Source: Candidatus Sabulitectum sp.
Lineage (GTDB): Bacteria > Fermentibacterota > Fermentibacteria > Fermentibacterales > JCC-6
Assembly: GCA_023145375.1 (NCBI GenBank)
Contig: JAGLDY010000015.1
Coordinates: 74,007-106,612, forward strand
DNA: 32,606 nucleotides
Direction of reading: 5' to 3'
The position numbers and the translations under genes were made by a program. Position 1 is the first letter of the stretch. Each line of letters starts with the position of its first letter. The notes below the pieces were generated by a model. It was not told the origin of the DNA. It did no database searches and saw only the letters and a list, made by a program, of their open reading frames with translations. Below are positions 1 to 7,617 of this stretch, in pieces.

Positions 1-195
1 TTCATGGAAGAGAACGGTTTTACGTACCAAATTGTCATTAATGGAGATGGAGTTGCTCAGCAGTATTTCGTTGAGGGCATCCCCACATTTTATGTGATAG
101 CACAGGATGGTACAGTAGCCTTCCACGCGGTGGGATCAGATCCTGCAAATGAAGAAGCCCTGATCGAGGTTCTGGGAACTCTTCTCACCGAATAA
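1..195 (+). CDS. Thioredoxin-fold protein, C-terminal fragment
   Basis: The frame is open from the first base, so the gene starts before the window and only its last 64 or so residues are present. These show the second half of a thioredoxin fold: a GIPTFYVI segment with the conserved cis-proline, then a strand containing QDGTVAFHAVG, then a closing helix. The redox-active CxxC, if present, would lie upstream and cannot be judged. The family (TlpA/ResA-like or thioredoxin-like) usually acts in thiol-disulfide exchange, often outside the cytoplasm, but the export signal is not visible here. A GC-rich hairpin follows the stop codon and probably ends the transcript. Confidence 0.75.
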   Translation, partial: FMEENGFTYQIVINGDGVAQQYFVEGIPTFYVIAQDGTVAFHAVGSDPANEEALIEVLGTLLTE

Positions 196-207
196 AGTAG
201 AGCGAGC

Positions 208-240
208 GGGGGCGGGTTTGTCCCGCCTCCCTGTATTTAC
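208..240 (+). terminator. Probable terminator hairpin after the thioredoxin-like gene
   Basis: A 9-bp stem (bases 208-216 with 222-230, one G-U pair) closes a TTTGT loop and is followed by CTGTATTTAC. The stem is strong but the T-tract is poor, so this is a probable terminator rather than a textbook one. Confidence 0.5.
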
Positions 241-260
241 ACAGTTGAAGGGAAAACTGT

Positions 261-722
261 ATGAGAAGTGCAATTCTGTTTGTTCTGATCCTGACTGTAA
301 TTGCGACAGCCTCACCGGAAGGTGACATGAATATGATTCTTGATGCACTTTACCGGGCTGACGGAGAAACCGTCTACAAAGGACTCACCACGGAGAACCA
401 GGAGTCTCTGGCTATGGTAATTGCCATGGTGAGGCTTGCTCCGGATCAGGTAGCTCTTCAGTTGCGACAGGAGCTTAACATTCAGATCAGTTCTTCGGAA
501 GTTTATGCCCTCAGTGAACAGGAGCTTATTTCTCTGATCATTGATTCACCATTCTTTAGAAATGAGATTCCTTATTCAAGGGACATGATAGCCTGTGACA
601 GTCATACCATGCTGGGAGACACTGCTCTGGTCTACATATCAATTGTGAACGAGGATTCAGTTTACCGCTACCCCATGATGCTTCAAGAGGGGACCTGGAG
701 GATAGCTACAACTTTTTTCTAA
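261..722 (+). CDS. Small secreted protein of unknown function
   Basis: This encodes 153 residues. The first 17-20 residues (MRSAILFVLILTVIATAS) form a signal peptide with a likely cleavage near TAS, and no lipobox cysteine is seen, so the protein is probably periplasmic or secreted. The rest is an acidic mixed alpha/beta domain ending in a WRIATTFF strand, which resembles the end of SnoaL/NTF2-like or lumazine-binding accessory domains, but I do not recognise the family. The start is ATG with GAAGGG about 8 bases upstream. It lies downstream of a terminator-like hairpin and is probably its own unit. Confidence 0.6.
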   Translation: MRSAILFVLILTVIATASPEGDMNMILDALYRADGETVYKGLTTENQESLAMVIAMVRLAPDQVALQLRQELNIQISSSEVYALSEQELISLIIDSPFFRNEIPYSRDMIACDSHTMLGDTALVYISIVNEDSVYRYPMMLQEGTWRIATTFF

Positions 723-814
723 GCTCGAATTTATTGTTTACTCATGGATTAATGCTACTTTTTCAGAATGTTATGTTCCGTGTTCAACACCTCTCAATTT
801 GGAGCTGACAAGAT

Positions 815-2236
815 TTGAGAAGAGAAAAGATCACAGGACTGATTGATATGACTACTGGTTCGGTGAGGGGCAAACTCATGCTTCTTGCATGGCCTGTGAT
901 GCTTTCTCATCTGCTCCAGACCTTCTACAACCTGGCTGACGCTTTCTGGCTTGGTAAGCTGGGTCGTCAGGCTCTCACTGCTCCCACCATCACGATGCAT
1001 GTGTTCTTCATCGGTTTTGCCCTTGCCATGGGCATAGGAGCAGCAGGTACTACCCTGGTCAGTCAATTCAAGGGTGCTGGCAACGAAAGAAAAGCTACAC
1101 TGGTTGGCGGGCAGCTTCTTATCATTCTTACAGGCATAGGGCTGGTTCTTGGTGTGGCGGGATTCTTTCTAACACCTCAGATACTGAATCTCCTGCAAAC
1201 CCCTTCAGACTCATGGCAATTGACCTACGACTACATGCGCTGGATATTCACCGGTTTTCCTCTTCTGTTCATCTTTTTCGTCTATCAGGGCATCAGCACT
1301 GGTCTTGGCGATACTGTCGGTCCTATGCAGGTAAACCTGATTGCAGTTCTGGTGAATGTTATCCTGGATCCCATTTTGATCTTCGGACTGGGTCCTTTCC
1401 CTGAAATGGGAGTTGTGGGAGCTGCTGTTGCAACCGTTTTCAGCAGGGCACTTGCTTCGGGGATAGGTATGCACAGACTTTTTAAGGGTAGTAATGGTCT
1501 TCGGATAGTTGCTGCTGATATTAAACCCGATCGTACGATGATGAAAAAGATAATGAAGATAGGTCTTCCTGTGTCGCTGGGGCAGTTGGGCACCAGTCTA
1601 GGCTTCACCTTCATGATTGGTATCGTCAACTCTTTCGGCAGTGCTGTTACCGCAGCTTTCGGCGTGGGCAACAGGATAATCCACATGGCAATGGTTCCTG
1701 CAATGGGTCTTAGTCAGGCGAATGCAACAGCAGTGGGTCAGAATCTTGGAGCAGGCAATGTGGAAAGGGCAGAGAAGTCGTCGAACACAGCCCTTCTTCT
1801 CATTGGTTTGATACTACTGCCCGTGGCCCTGGGAATGTTCTTTTTCGGTGCGGACATCTCACGGGCTTTCGTTGACGACCCGCAGGTTATACAATTAGGC
1901 AGAACCATGTTCCGAATAACTACCCCTTCGGTTTTTGTTTTCGGATTCCTCATGGTACTTCTAGGCAGCTTTCAGGGTTCAGGTTACACGACACCGGTGA
2001 TGGTTCTTAACATGTCCCGGCTCTGGGCTCTTCGAATTCCCGGTGCATATCTGCTTGCGTACACCCTTGGAATGGGCCCGCTTGGAATATGGTGGGCAAT
2101 GTTCATATCGAACACTGTTATCACCCTGGCAGGGTGGATGTGGTTCAGAAAAGGTACATGGAAGACAAAAGCAAATCATCTTGTGTTTGATACGCGAGAT
2201 GCAGAATCAATTGCGCCAGTCACCGATATGGATTAA
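815..2236 (+). CDS. MATE family multidrug/Na+ or H+ antiporter
   Basis: This 473-residue inner-membrane exporter belongs to the MATE family (DinF/NorM-like), which extrudes drugs or metabolites in exchange for Na+ or H+. Twelve hydrophobic segments can be traced. The N-terminal region DMTTGSVRGKLMLLAWPVML followed by LQTFYNLADAFWLGKLG is the typical first helix pair, and the pattern recurs in the second half (MKKIMKIGLPVSLGQLG), reflecting the two-lobe fold. The predicted start is TTG with GGAG 10 bases upstream. An in-frame ATG at 848 is the alternative and would only remove 11 residues. The TAA stop shares bases with the stop of the convergent gene. The substrate cannot be told from sequence. 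Confidence 0.92.
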   Translation: MRREKITGLIDMTTGSVRGKLMLLAWPVMLSHLLQTFYNLADAFWLGKLGRQALTAPTITMHVFFIGFALAMGIGAAGTTLVSQFKGAGNERKATLVGGQLLIILTGIGLVLGVAGFFLTPQILNLLQTPSDSWQLTYDYMRWIFTGFPLLFIFFVYQGISTGLGDTVGPMQVNLIAVLVNVILDPILIFGLGPFPEMGVVGAAVATVFSRALASGIGMHRLFKGSNGLRIVAADIKPDRTMMKKIMKIGLPVSLGQLGTSLGFTFMIGIVNSFGSAVTAAFGVGNRIIHMAMVPAMGLSQANATAVGQNLGAGNVERAEKSSNTALLLIGLILLPVALGMFFFGADISRAFVDDPQVIQLGRTMFRITTPSVFVFGFLMVLLGSFQGSGYTTPVMVLNMSRLWALRIPGAYLLAYTLGMGPLGIWWAMFISNTVITLAGWMWFRKGTWKTKANHLVFDTRDAESIAPVTDMD

Positions 2237-2967
2237 AAGAGCGCCTGAGTTGCCCCGAAAATACCAAGCAGAGACAGAACTGTCAGGGCAGTTTTTCTGA
2301 AAGCAGAGCTGTCCACTTTCTTCGCAAGCATTATTCCCACTGTTCCACCAGTTGCAGCAGCAGGCAGATATATAGCTGCCTGAACCAGGTTCGCAGCGGA
2401 AGTAACTCCAGCAGTTACAAAGGAAGGAATGGCAATCAGCGTAAGTGCAAGAAAGAACGTTGACAGGTTTGCCCTGAAAGAATCTTTCTCTGTTTCAGTT
2501 GCAGAGAGATAGATAACAGCTGGTGGTCCACTGAATGTGGTGAGCCCGTTGAAGATCCCGGAAAGGGCTCCGGTCAAAGCCATGCCAGCAGGAGATCTTT
2601 TTACATGTGGAACCCAGCGGGAAAGCGAAAGCAGCGATGCAGCAGTAACAGCGATGCCTATGACCACCCTCACCGCAGTGTCTGACAGAGCACTGAGCAT
2701 CCACGCACCCAGTGGAGTGAATGCCATGCCGGCTAGAGCCAGAGGAAGAAAACCCCTGAGTTTCAGATTACGCCATGAAGTGCTGAGTACCATGATGTTA
2801 AGAGCAAGACTGGAAACTGCTATCACCGGAACAGCCCACTGTGCCGGCGCAAAGAGGCAGATAAGGGGCAGGGCAAGCAGCGAGTAACCGAACCCGCAGA
2901 ACCCCTGGAGGATTCCCGCACAGCAGATGATCAGCAGTGTAGGGTAAAGCAATCTCTGTCCTCTCAT
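2233..2967 (-). CDS. TauE/SafE family permease (sulfite/organic anion exporter type)
   Basis: The start is placed at the ATG at 2967 (MRGQRLLYPTLL), giving 244 residues. The longer frame upstream would add a non-hydrophobic tail overlapping the divergent gene. About eight membrane segments are visible. The duplicated family pattern is clear: GILQGFCGFGYSLLALPL in the first half and GALSGIFNGLTTFSGPP in the second. TauE/SafE proteins are linked to export of sulfite or sulfonates, or to transport of other anions, but specificity is not predictable. No clear Shine-Dalgarno precedes the start, so it is moderately uncertain. It converges with the MATE gene with a 4-base shared stop. Confidence 0.85.
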   Translation of the reverse strand: MRGQRLLYPTLLIICCAGILQGFCGFGYSLLALPLICLFAPAQWAVPVIAVSSLALNIMVLSTSWRNLKLRGFLPLALAGMAFTPLGAWMLSALSDTAVRVVIGIAVTAASLLSLSRWVPHVKRSPAGMALTGALSGIFNGLTTFSGPPAVIYLSATETEKDSFRANLSTFFLALTLIAIPSFVTAGVTSAANLVQAAIYLPAAATGGTVGIMLAKKVDSSAFRKTALTVLSLLGIFGATQALF

Positions 2968-3058
2968 AAATTGAAGCAGGAATATAGTAACCCGGCGTTC
3001 CGTATTGTATGTTAGACTCTGCCGGGGTTCTTCAAATCGTTTTCGAAAGGTGAGCAGG

Positions 3059-3490
3059 ATGCAGTGGTGGATAGACAAACCGAAGCTTATTGGTTCTCAT
3101 AATCCGAAACAGTCTGAACTTAAAATTGACAACCTCACCACCATCGTTTCACTGATCGACCCCATTGAGCAGAGACTGAAGTACAACCCTGCCATTCCCG
3201 GTGTCAAATGGGTGGAGATCCCGGTAAGAGATTACGATGCACCAGCCCTGGAAAAACTTTTGCGGTTCGTAAAACTGGTGGAAGAGTCTGAAGGCACCGT
3301 TCTTGTTCACTGTGAGGGTGGCAGCGGGAGAACAGGCACCTTCGGGGCAGCATGGATCATGCGTGATGGAAAAAGTTCCGCCACAACTGCAATCGAGAAA
3401 CTCAGAGAGACAAATCCGTTCGCCGTTGAAACCGATGAGCAGAAAGTGGTCCTGATAAGGTTTGAAAAGAAGCTGAGGGATTCCCGTTAG
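3059..3490 (+). CDS. Tyrosine/dual-specificity protein phosphatase (Cys-based)
   Basis: This encodes a 143-residue cytosolic phosphatase. The signature HC-x5-R is present as HCEGGSGRTG (Cys85, Arg91), and an acidic residue in VRDYDAP (Asp58 or Asp60) is placed for the general acid. The family hydrolyses phospho-Tyr/Ser/Thr, or sometimes phosphoinositides or RNA 5' ends. The ATG at 3059 is preferred over the longer frame because AAGGTGAG lies 5 bases upstream and the fold begins with WWIDKPKLIGSHNP. It starts divergently from the permease and its TAG stop overlaps the stop of the convergent glycosylase gene. No cognate kinase lies next to it. Confidence 0.85.
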   Translation: MQWWIDKPKLIGSHNPKQSELKIDNLTTIVSLIDPIEQRLKYNPAIPGVKWVEIPVRDYDAPALEKLLRFVKLVEESEGTVLVHCEGGSGRTGTFGAAWIMRDGKSSATTAIEKLRETNPFAVETDEQKVVLIRFEKKLRDSR

Positions 3491-4194
3491 ATCGATCCCT
3501 GCAGGTACGATCTCCTCCGGTTGGAGTCGAATTTTTCAATAGCATATCTCAGCATGGTCCTGGGCATCTTTTTGTAAAGAGAACTCAAAAAGTCTTCTTC
3601 TACGCGTAAATCCCTTTTTCCGACTTCCCGGAGCATCCAGCCCACCGCCTTGTGGATCAGATCCTCTTTATCGTCGATGAGCAATTCCGCGATCTTCAGT
3701 GTATCATCAAAGGATTGTTTTCTTATGAAGTGCTGGGTTGAGATTACGGCTATCCTGTGCTTCCAGAGAGAATCCGAAACTGCGAAATCGTACAGAGGCT
3801 GTCTGCTGCGATCCCACAGGTAAGCTCCTGAAATGTGCGGAGCGGAAGAATCCACCAGATCCCAGCTGCTTACCCTGTTTGTGTTACTCATGTACAGGTT
3901 GTAAATTTCTTCCCGGCCTCTACCGGGATGTCTCTTGAACGAATCAACCATGGAAAGAAGGGTGAAGAGTCTTACCTCATGCCATTTTGAGTTAAGCAGC
4001 TCCTCCATATCAATAAGATCAAGACCTCTGAATTCTCTAACCAGTTTTCGTATTATGGGGACTCTAACACCAAGAAACAGATCACCTTCACCGTACTCAC
4101 CTGGTCCGGTCTTGAAGAATCCCTGACTGTGCTCTGCCCGGACCGGGTCAGTGGATCTCTGTAAACTGTTAATGATCTCACTGCATTTTCCCAT
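3487..4194 (-). CDS. DNA alkylation repair protein, AlkD-like DNA glycosylase
   Basis: This encodes 235 residues, the usual length for the AlkD family, an all-helical HEAT-like repeat glycosylase that removes N3- and N7-alkylated purines from DNA. Diagnostic segments are FFKTGPGEYGEGDLFLGVRV near the N-terminus, the catalytic-region motif SSWDLVDSSAPHI, and HRIAVIST. The Trp and Asp of the SWDLVD segment match those used in the B. cereus enzyme to stabilise the oxocarbenium intermediate. A strong Shine-Dalgarno (AAGGAGGT, spacing about 4) supports the ATG at 4194. The gene is divergent from the membrane protein at 4331 and convergent with the phosphatase. Confidence 0.93.
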   Translation of the reverse strand: MGKCSEIINSLQRSTDPVRAEHSQGFFKTGPGEYGEGDLFLGVRVPIIRKLVREFRGLDLIDMEELLNSKWHEVRLFTLLSMVDSFKRHPGRGREEIYNLYMSNTNRVSSWDLVDSSAPHISGAYLWDRSRQPLYDFAVSDSLWKHRIAVISTQHFIRKQSFDDTLKIAELLIDDKEDLIHKAVGWMLREVGKRDLRVEEDFLSSLYKKMPRTMLRYAIEKFDSNRRRSYLQGSI

Positions 4195-4261
4195 AGTACC
4201 TCCTTACTGGTTTATCGGAAAAGATCCCCGAATTGTCAATCCGTTTCTGTCTGTTTTTCCG

Positions 4262-4278
4262 TTGGGGCACATTTTGCA
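4262..4278 (+). promoter_or_regulatory. Possible sigma-54 promoter for the membrane protein gene
   Basis: TTGG at 4262-4265 and TTGCA at 4274-4278 give the GG and GC dinucleotides exactly 10 bases apart, as sigma-54 requires. The -12 element is perfect. The -24 element keeps TTGG but departs from CACG. The predicted start point near 4289 is about 40 bases before the ATG. The evidence is weak, from motif only. Confidence 0.3.
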
Positions 4279-4330
4279 TATTACAGTTACCTCCATTCCG
4301 GTTGCATACCACTCTGAAAGAGGAATAACT

Positions 4331-5218
4331 ATGAGAAAAAGGCAGAGCCCGCTTGTGAGGGATACTGATACAGGCAATCTGCTTGAGTTACTCATGGTTG
4401 TTGCAGTGGCAACTATTCTTATCAACAGAGTAATTCTTGCAGCAACAGGTTATCCGCAACTATCCCCCGGTGATCTTCATATTGCCCACATGCTCTGGGG
4501 AGGCATGCTGATGTTTATTGCCCTTGTAATGTTGTTCCGTTACTGGAATCCCTCTGTACGCAGACTTGCAGCATTCTTTGGTGGAATGGGATTTGGCTTA
4601 TTCATCGATGAGCTGGGGAAATTCATTACTGACAACAACGACTACTTTTATAAGCCCACAATTGCCGTGATATATGTGATATTCATTCTGATGTACCTTC
4701 TATTCAGGGGATTTGCCGAGAAGTCAGAGCTTTCCTCAAGAGAACTCCAGGTGAACGGTAACCTGCGAAGAGATCTTGGTGACCTCCATGACACATCATC
4801 AAAACTTCTGAAATGGTACGATGCTGTGAAGAAGCAATTTGAGGATAGTGTTGACAGAATTATTGCCATCAAAGGGTTCATCCCTGTTCTGATGATAGTT
4901 TTTGTCTTTCTGAACCTGACCCAGCTCGGGATAATCTTCGGCGTGATAAGTCCCGGCTGGTTGCCTATGAATGATACTTCAGGCTTTTCCATTGTCGGGA
5001 TCTTTATCAGTGGTGTGATGGTTCTCATGGGGGTTCTCGTGTTGCGCAGGTCTTTACACCATGCATTCCTCTGGTTCAAAAGAGCTGTTCTTGTAAGCAT
5101 TTTCATTACTCAGATATTCCTTTTTTATCACTCACAGCTTACAGCTATCTGGGGTTTGGCTGTAGATCTTCTTTTTTATGCAGGTATCGAGAACTATCTT
5201 GGAAAGCGTTTGGTCTGA
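4331..5218 (+). CDS. Polytopic membrane protein of unknown function
   Basis: I do not recognise this 295-residue protein. It has about seven hydrophobic segments: three before residue 100 (one ends FGGMGFGLFIDELGKFITD), one near 125, then a charged cytoplasmic stretch of about 55 residues (DLGDLHDTSSKLLKWYDAVK), then three or four more to the C-terminus. Acidic/Lys residues inside FIDELGKF could be functional in the membrane. The ATG at 4331 is chosen because AGAGG lies 7 bases upstream and the protein then begins with a basic segment. The longer frame from 4151 would read through the divergent gene. A possible sigma-54 promoter precedes it. Confidence 0.7.
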   Translation: MRKRQSPLVRDTDTGNLLELLMVVAVATILINRVILAATGYPQLSPGDLHIAHMLWGGMLMFIALVMLFRYWNPSVRRLAAFFGGMGFGLFIDELGKFITDNNDYFYKPTIAVIYVIFILMYLLFRGFAEKSELSSRELQVNGNLRRDLGDLHDTSSKLLKWYDAVKKQFEDSVDRIIAIKGFIPVLMIVFVFLNLTQLGIIFGVISPGWLPMNDTSGFSIVGIFISGVMVLMGVLVLRRSLHHAFLWFKRAVLVSIFITQIFLFYHSQLTAIWGLAVDLLFYAGIENYLGKRLV

Positions 5219-5308
5219 AACTGGCGAGAGCCCTTTTTCCCGGTTAGGATACACCTGTTGCTTAAACTGCTACTCACACGAACAACAATCCGGGAAGTGA
5301 GGACAGGA

Positions 5309-6763
5309 ATGAAACACGTGATTATTTTCACAGTGCTATTTTTCTCCGTAACAAGCATGGCCGGCAGTATCGATCAGGCAATGGTAAAGATATACACGAA
5401 CAGTGTTGCCTACAATTACTATCTTCCCTGGAGTACCGATGCACCCATGGAAAGCTCCGGTTCCGGTTGCGTGGTTCACGGAAACATGATACTGACAAAT
5501 GCCCATGTTGTTACTGATGAAAGCTATCTGCAGGTACGAAAAGAAGGCGATCCACGGAAGTATCAGGCATTTGTAGTAGCCATATCTCATGATTCTGATC
5601 TGGCACTTATCACCGTTGATGATGACTCTTTTTTCAGAGATATAGACCCTCTGGAACTTGGAGAGCTTCCCTATGCCAGAGAAGAAGTTACAGTGTATGG
5701 TTACCCCATGGGCGGTGATGCTCTGAGTACAACACAGGGAGTCATTTCCAGAATTGAAAGCTCCTTCTACACCCACAGCGGACTCTCCCTACTTACCGTA
5801 CAGATTGATGCTGCCATCAATCCGGGAAACAGTGGTGGTCCAGCCATTATCGGTAACAAGATCATTGGTGTTGCCATGCAGACAATGACCCAGGCGGACA
5901 ACATAGGTTATGTGATACCAGTGCCGGTGATAGAGCATTTCTTTGAAGACATGGAAGATGGCGTATACGATGGATTCCCATCAGCTGGATTCAATTATCA
6001 GAACATAAGAAACGATGCGTTTTCAGCCAGATTCGGTGTGGAACAGGAGCAGACTGGCGTTCTCATTACGAAGCTTGCCTTTGATTCCCCCGCAGAGCAT
6101 GCTCTTGTCATCGGTGATATTCTTATGTCCATTGACGGCAGGCCAATAGCCGGTGACGGTACTGTTGAACTCCGTGCAGGTAACCGCACGCAACTTGATT
6201 ACATGATAAACAAACACCAGATAGGTGAGACTATCTCACTTGATATCATCAGAGATGGACTTGAGCAAATTGTTGAGATGACCTTGAATACAACATTTCA
6301 CGATCTCTCTCTTGTTTCCAACAAGATCTACGACACACCGCCGGAGTACTTCATTTTTGGAGGAGTGGTCTTCATGCCCCTCTCTCTCAACTATCTTGAA
6401 TCCTGGGGATATGACTGGTATGTGAATGCAGTGGATTACCTCACCTACCCGTTCCTTTTTGACAACTGGCGTACTGAAGCGAGAGAGGAGATAGTTGTTC
6501 TGACCTTTATGCTCCCTGCAGAGGTGAACACCGGTTATGAGACTCTCCAGAATGAGATCGTCGAAACAGTGAATGGTACGGCTGTAAGAAGCTTCTCTCA
6601 GTTTGTTGAACTGGTAGATGACGACTCAGTTCAGTTCCTTGATCTTACCACAAATCTGGGTAGTGTCATTGTTTTGGACAGAGAGGAAGCCATGGCGGTC
6701 AACGGTGAGATAATTGCTCGATATGGTATTCCTAGAGACAGGGTTCTATTGCCGAAGCAGTAG
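5309..6763 (+). CDS. HtrA/Deg-like S1C serine protease with PDZ domain
   Basis: This 484-residue exported protease has a signal peptide (residues 1-18, ending SMAG). The trypsin-fold catalytic triad is visible: His66 in LTNAHVV, Asp97 in HDSDLAL and Ser175 in NPGNSGGP. A PDZ domain follows at about 245-340 (GVLITKLAFDSPAEHALVIG). The last 140 or so residues are an extension that includes a second PDZ-like segment (ETVNGTAVRSFSQFVELV), closer to the plant-type Deg9 layout than to E. coli DegP. Such proteases degrade or guard misfolded envelope proteins. ATG 5309 has AGGACAGGA just upstream. The upstream membrane gene ends 90 bases earlier and may be co-transcribed. Confidence 0.9.
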   Translation: MKHVIIFTVLFFSVTSMAGSIDQAMVKIYTNSVAYNYYLPWSTDAPMESSGSGCVVHGNMILTNAHVVTDESYLQVRKEGDPRKYQAFVVAISHDSDLALITVDDDSFFRDIDPLELGELPYAREEVTVYGYPMGGDALSTTQGVISRIESSFYTHSGLSLLTVQIDAAINPGNSGGPAIIGNKIIGVAMQTMTQADNIGYVIPVPVIEHFFEDMEDGVYDGFPSAGFNYQNIRNDAFSARFGVEQEQTGVLITKLAFDSPAEHALVIGDILMSIDGRPIAGDGTVELRAGNRTQLDYMINKHQIGETISLDIIRDGLEQIVEMTLNTTFHDLSLVSNKIYDTPPEYFIFGGVVFMPLSLNYLESWGYDWYVNAVDYLTYPFLFDNWRTEAREEIVVLTFMLPAEVNTGYETLQNEIVETVNGTAVRSFSQFVELVDDDSVQFLDLTTNLGSVIVLDREEAMAVNGEIIARYGIPRDRVLLPKQ

Positions 6764-6808
6764 CGTGCAGCGCAGTTTCAGGGTAAACAAACGGGATATC
6801 GGTTGCTC

Positions 6809-7540
6809 TCAGTTCTTGTCATCCAGTTTTGAGAGTAGTCTGTCCCAGTGGCTGTTGGCTTCCTTGATGAATCTTTCACCGCTGATAAGGGGCTTTCTCA
6901 GCTTTCTGGCTGTTGTCTCTGAAATGGAGCCATCCACCACAAACTCCTTACCGGCTCTGTGCAGATTCTTTTTGTACTTCGAGATGATCGGCTTCAGAAC
7001 AAGCATGGGGCTCCTTAGAAGTTCTCCACAGTCCAGATAGATCTCAGCCACCACTGTAGAATGAAAGTTCCTGGCCATCCGGCGGAAGTGGAGCTTTATC
7101 GCCTGGAAGTGTTCCTGCCCCGGCATGCCGCAGTTTGAGATAACAATGATCTTCGGGTATTTCTCAAATCGTTTAACATGTCTCCATTCCCCGTTCTCGT
7201 CCTGCTCGAAGTGCGGGTCCGCCAGGGGGATCAGTCTGTCCATAAACACCTTGAGGATCGCTGTAACACCGTCTACATACAGTGGAGTTGCCATGATGAC
7301 TACATCACTGGTGATGACTTTTTCAAGCAGCTCGGCCATGTCATCTTTGATAACACATTTTCCCGGAGTAGCTACCCAGCATTTGAAGCACCCAAGACAA
7401 TGTTCGATCTTTTTTTCCGAAAGAAATATCTGCTCTGTTTCTGCACCGGCAGCCGTTGCTCCTTCAAGAAATTCACTCACCATGATCCCTGTATTGCTTT
7501 TTTTGCCTCTGGAACTTCCATTGAACGCTGTGATCCTCAT
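6809..7540 (-). CDS. Flavodoxin-fold NAD(P)H-dependent FMN reductase / Isf-like iron-sulfur flavoprotein
   Basis: This encodes 243 residues. The N-terminus has the FMN phosphate-binding loop in MRITAFNGSSRGKKSNT, then a compact cysteine motif CLGCFKCWVATPGKC (C-x2-C-x2-C-x7-C), which fits the spacing described for iron-sulfur flavoproteins (Isf) that carry one [4Fe-4S] cluster beside FMN. TPLYVDGVTAILKVFMDRL is the usual second flavin loop. Members shuttle electrons to quinones, O2 or metabolites in anaerobes. The ATG at 7540 has AGGAGAG 5 bases upstream. The longer frame is an artefact of the upstream gene. It follows the TDT-type transporter by 77 bases and is likely co-transcribed with it. 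Confidence 0.85.
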   Translation of the reverse strand: MRITAFNGSSRGKKSNTGIMVSEFLEGATAAGAETEQIFLSEKKIEHCLGCFKCWVATPGKCVIKDDMAELLEKVITSDVVIMATPLYVDGVTAILKVFMDRLIPLADPHFEQDENGEWRHVKRFEKYPKIIVISNCGMPGQEHFQAIKLHFRRMARNFHSTVVAEIYLDCGELLRSPMLVLKPIISKYKKNLHRAGKEFVVDGSISETTARKLRKPLISGERFIKEANSHWDRLLSKLDDKN

Positions 7541-7617
7541 ATTACTCTCCTGGTAATTGGGTTGCTGCCCTGCTTTCAATGAAATACTTGTATGGTATTT
7601 ATCAGGCTGGCCGGTCA

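Noticed and set aside
4151-4330. N-terminal extension of the membrane protein
   Set aside because: It reads through the divergent AlkD start region and lacks a ribosome site; ATG 4331 has both a Shine-Dalgarno and a sensible N-terminus.
5247-5261. Sigma-54-like GG...GC before the HtrA-like gene
   Set aside because: GG (5247-5248) and GC (5260-5261) are 11 bases apart; sigma-54 requires 10.
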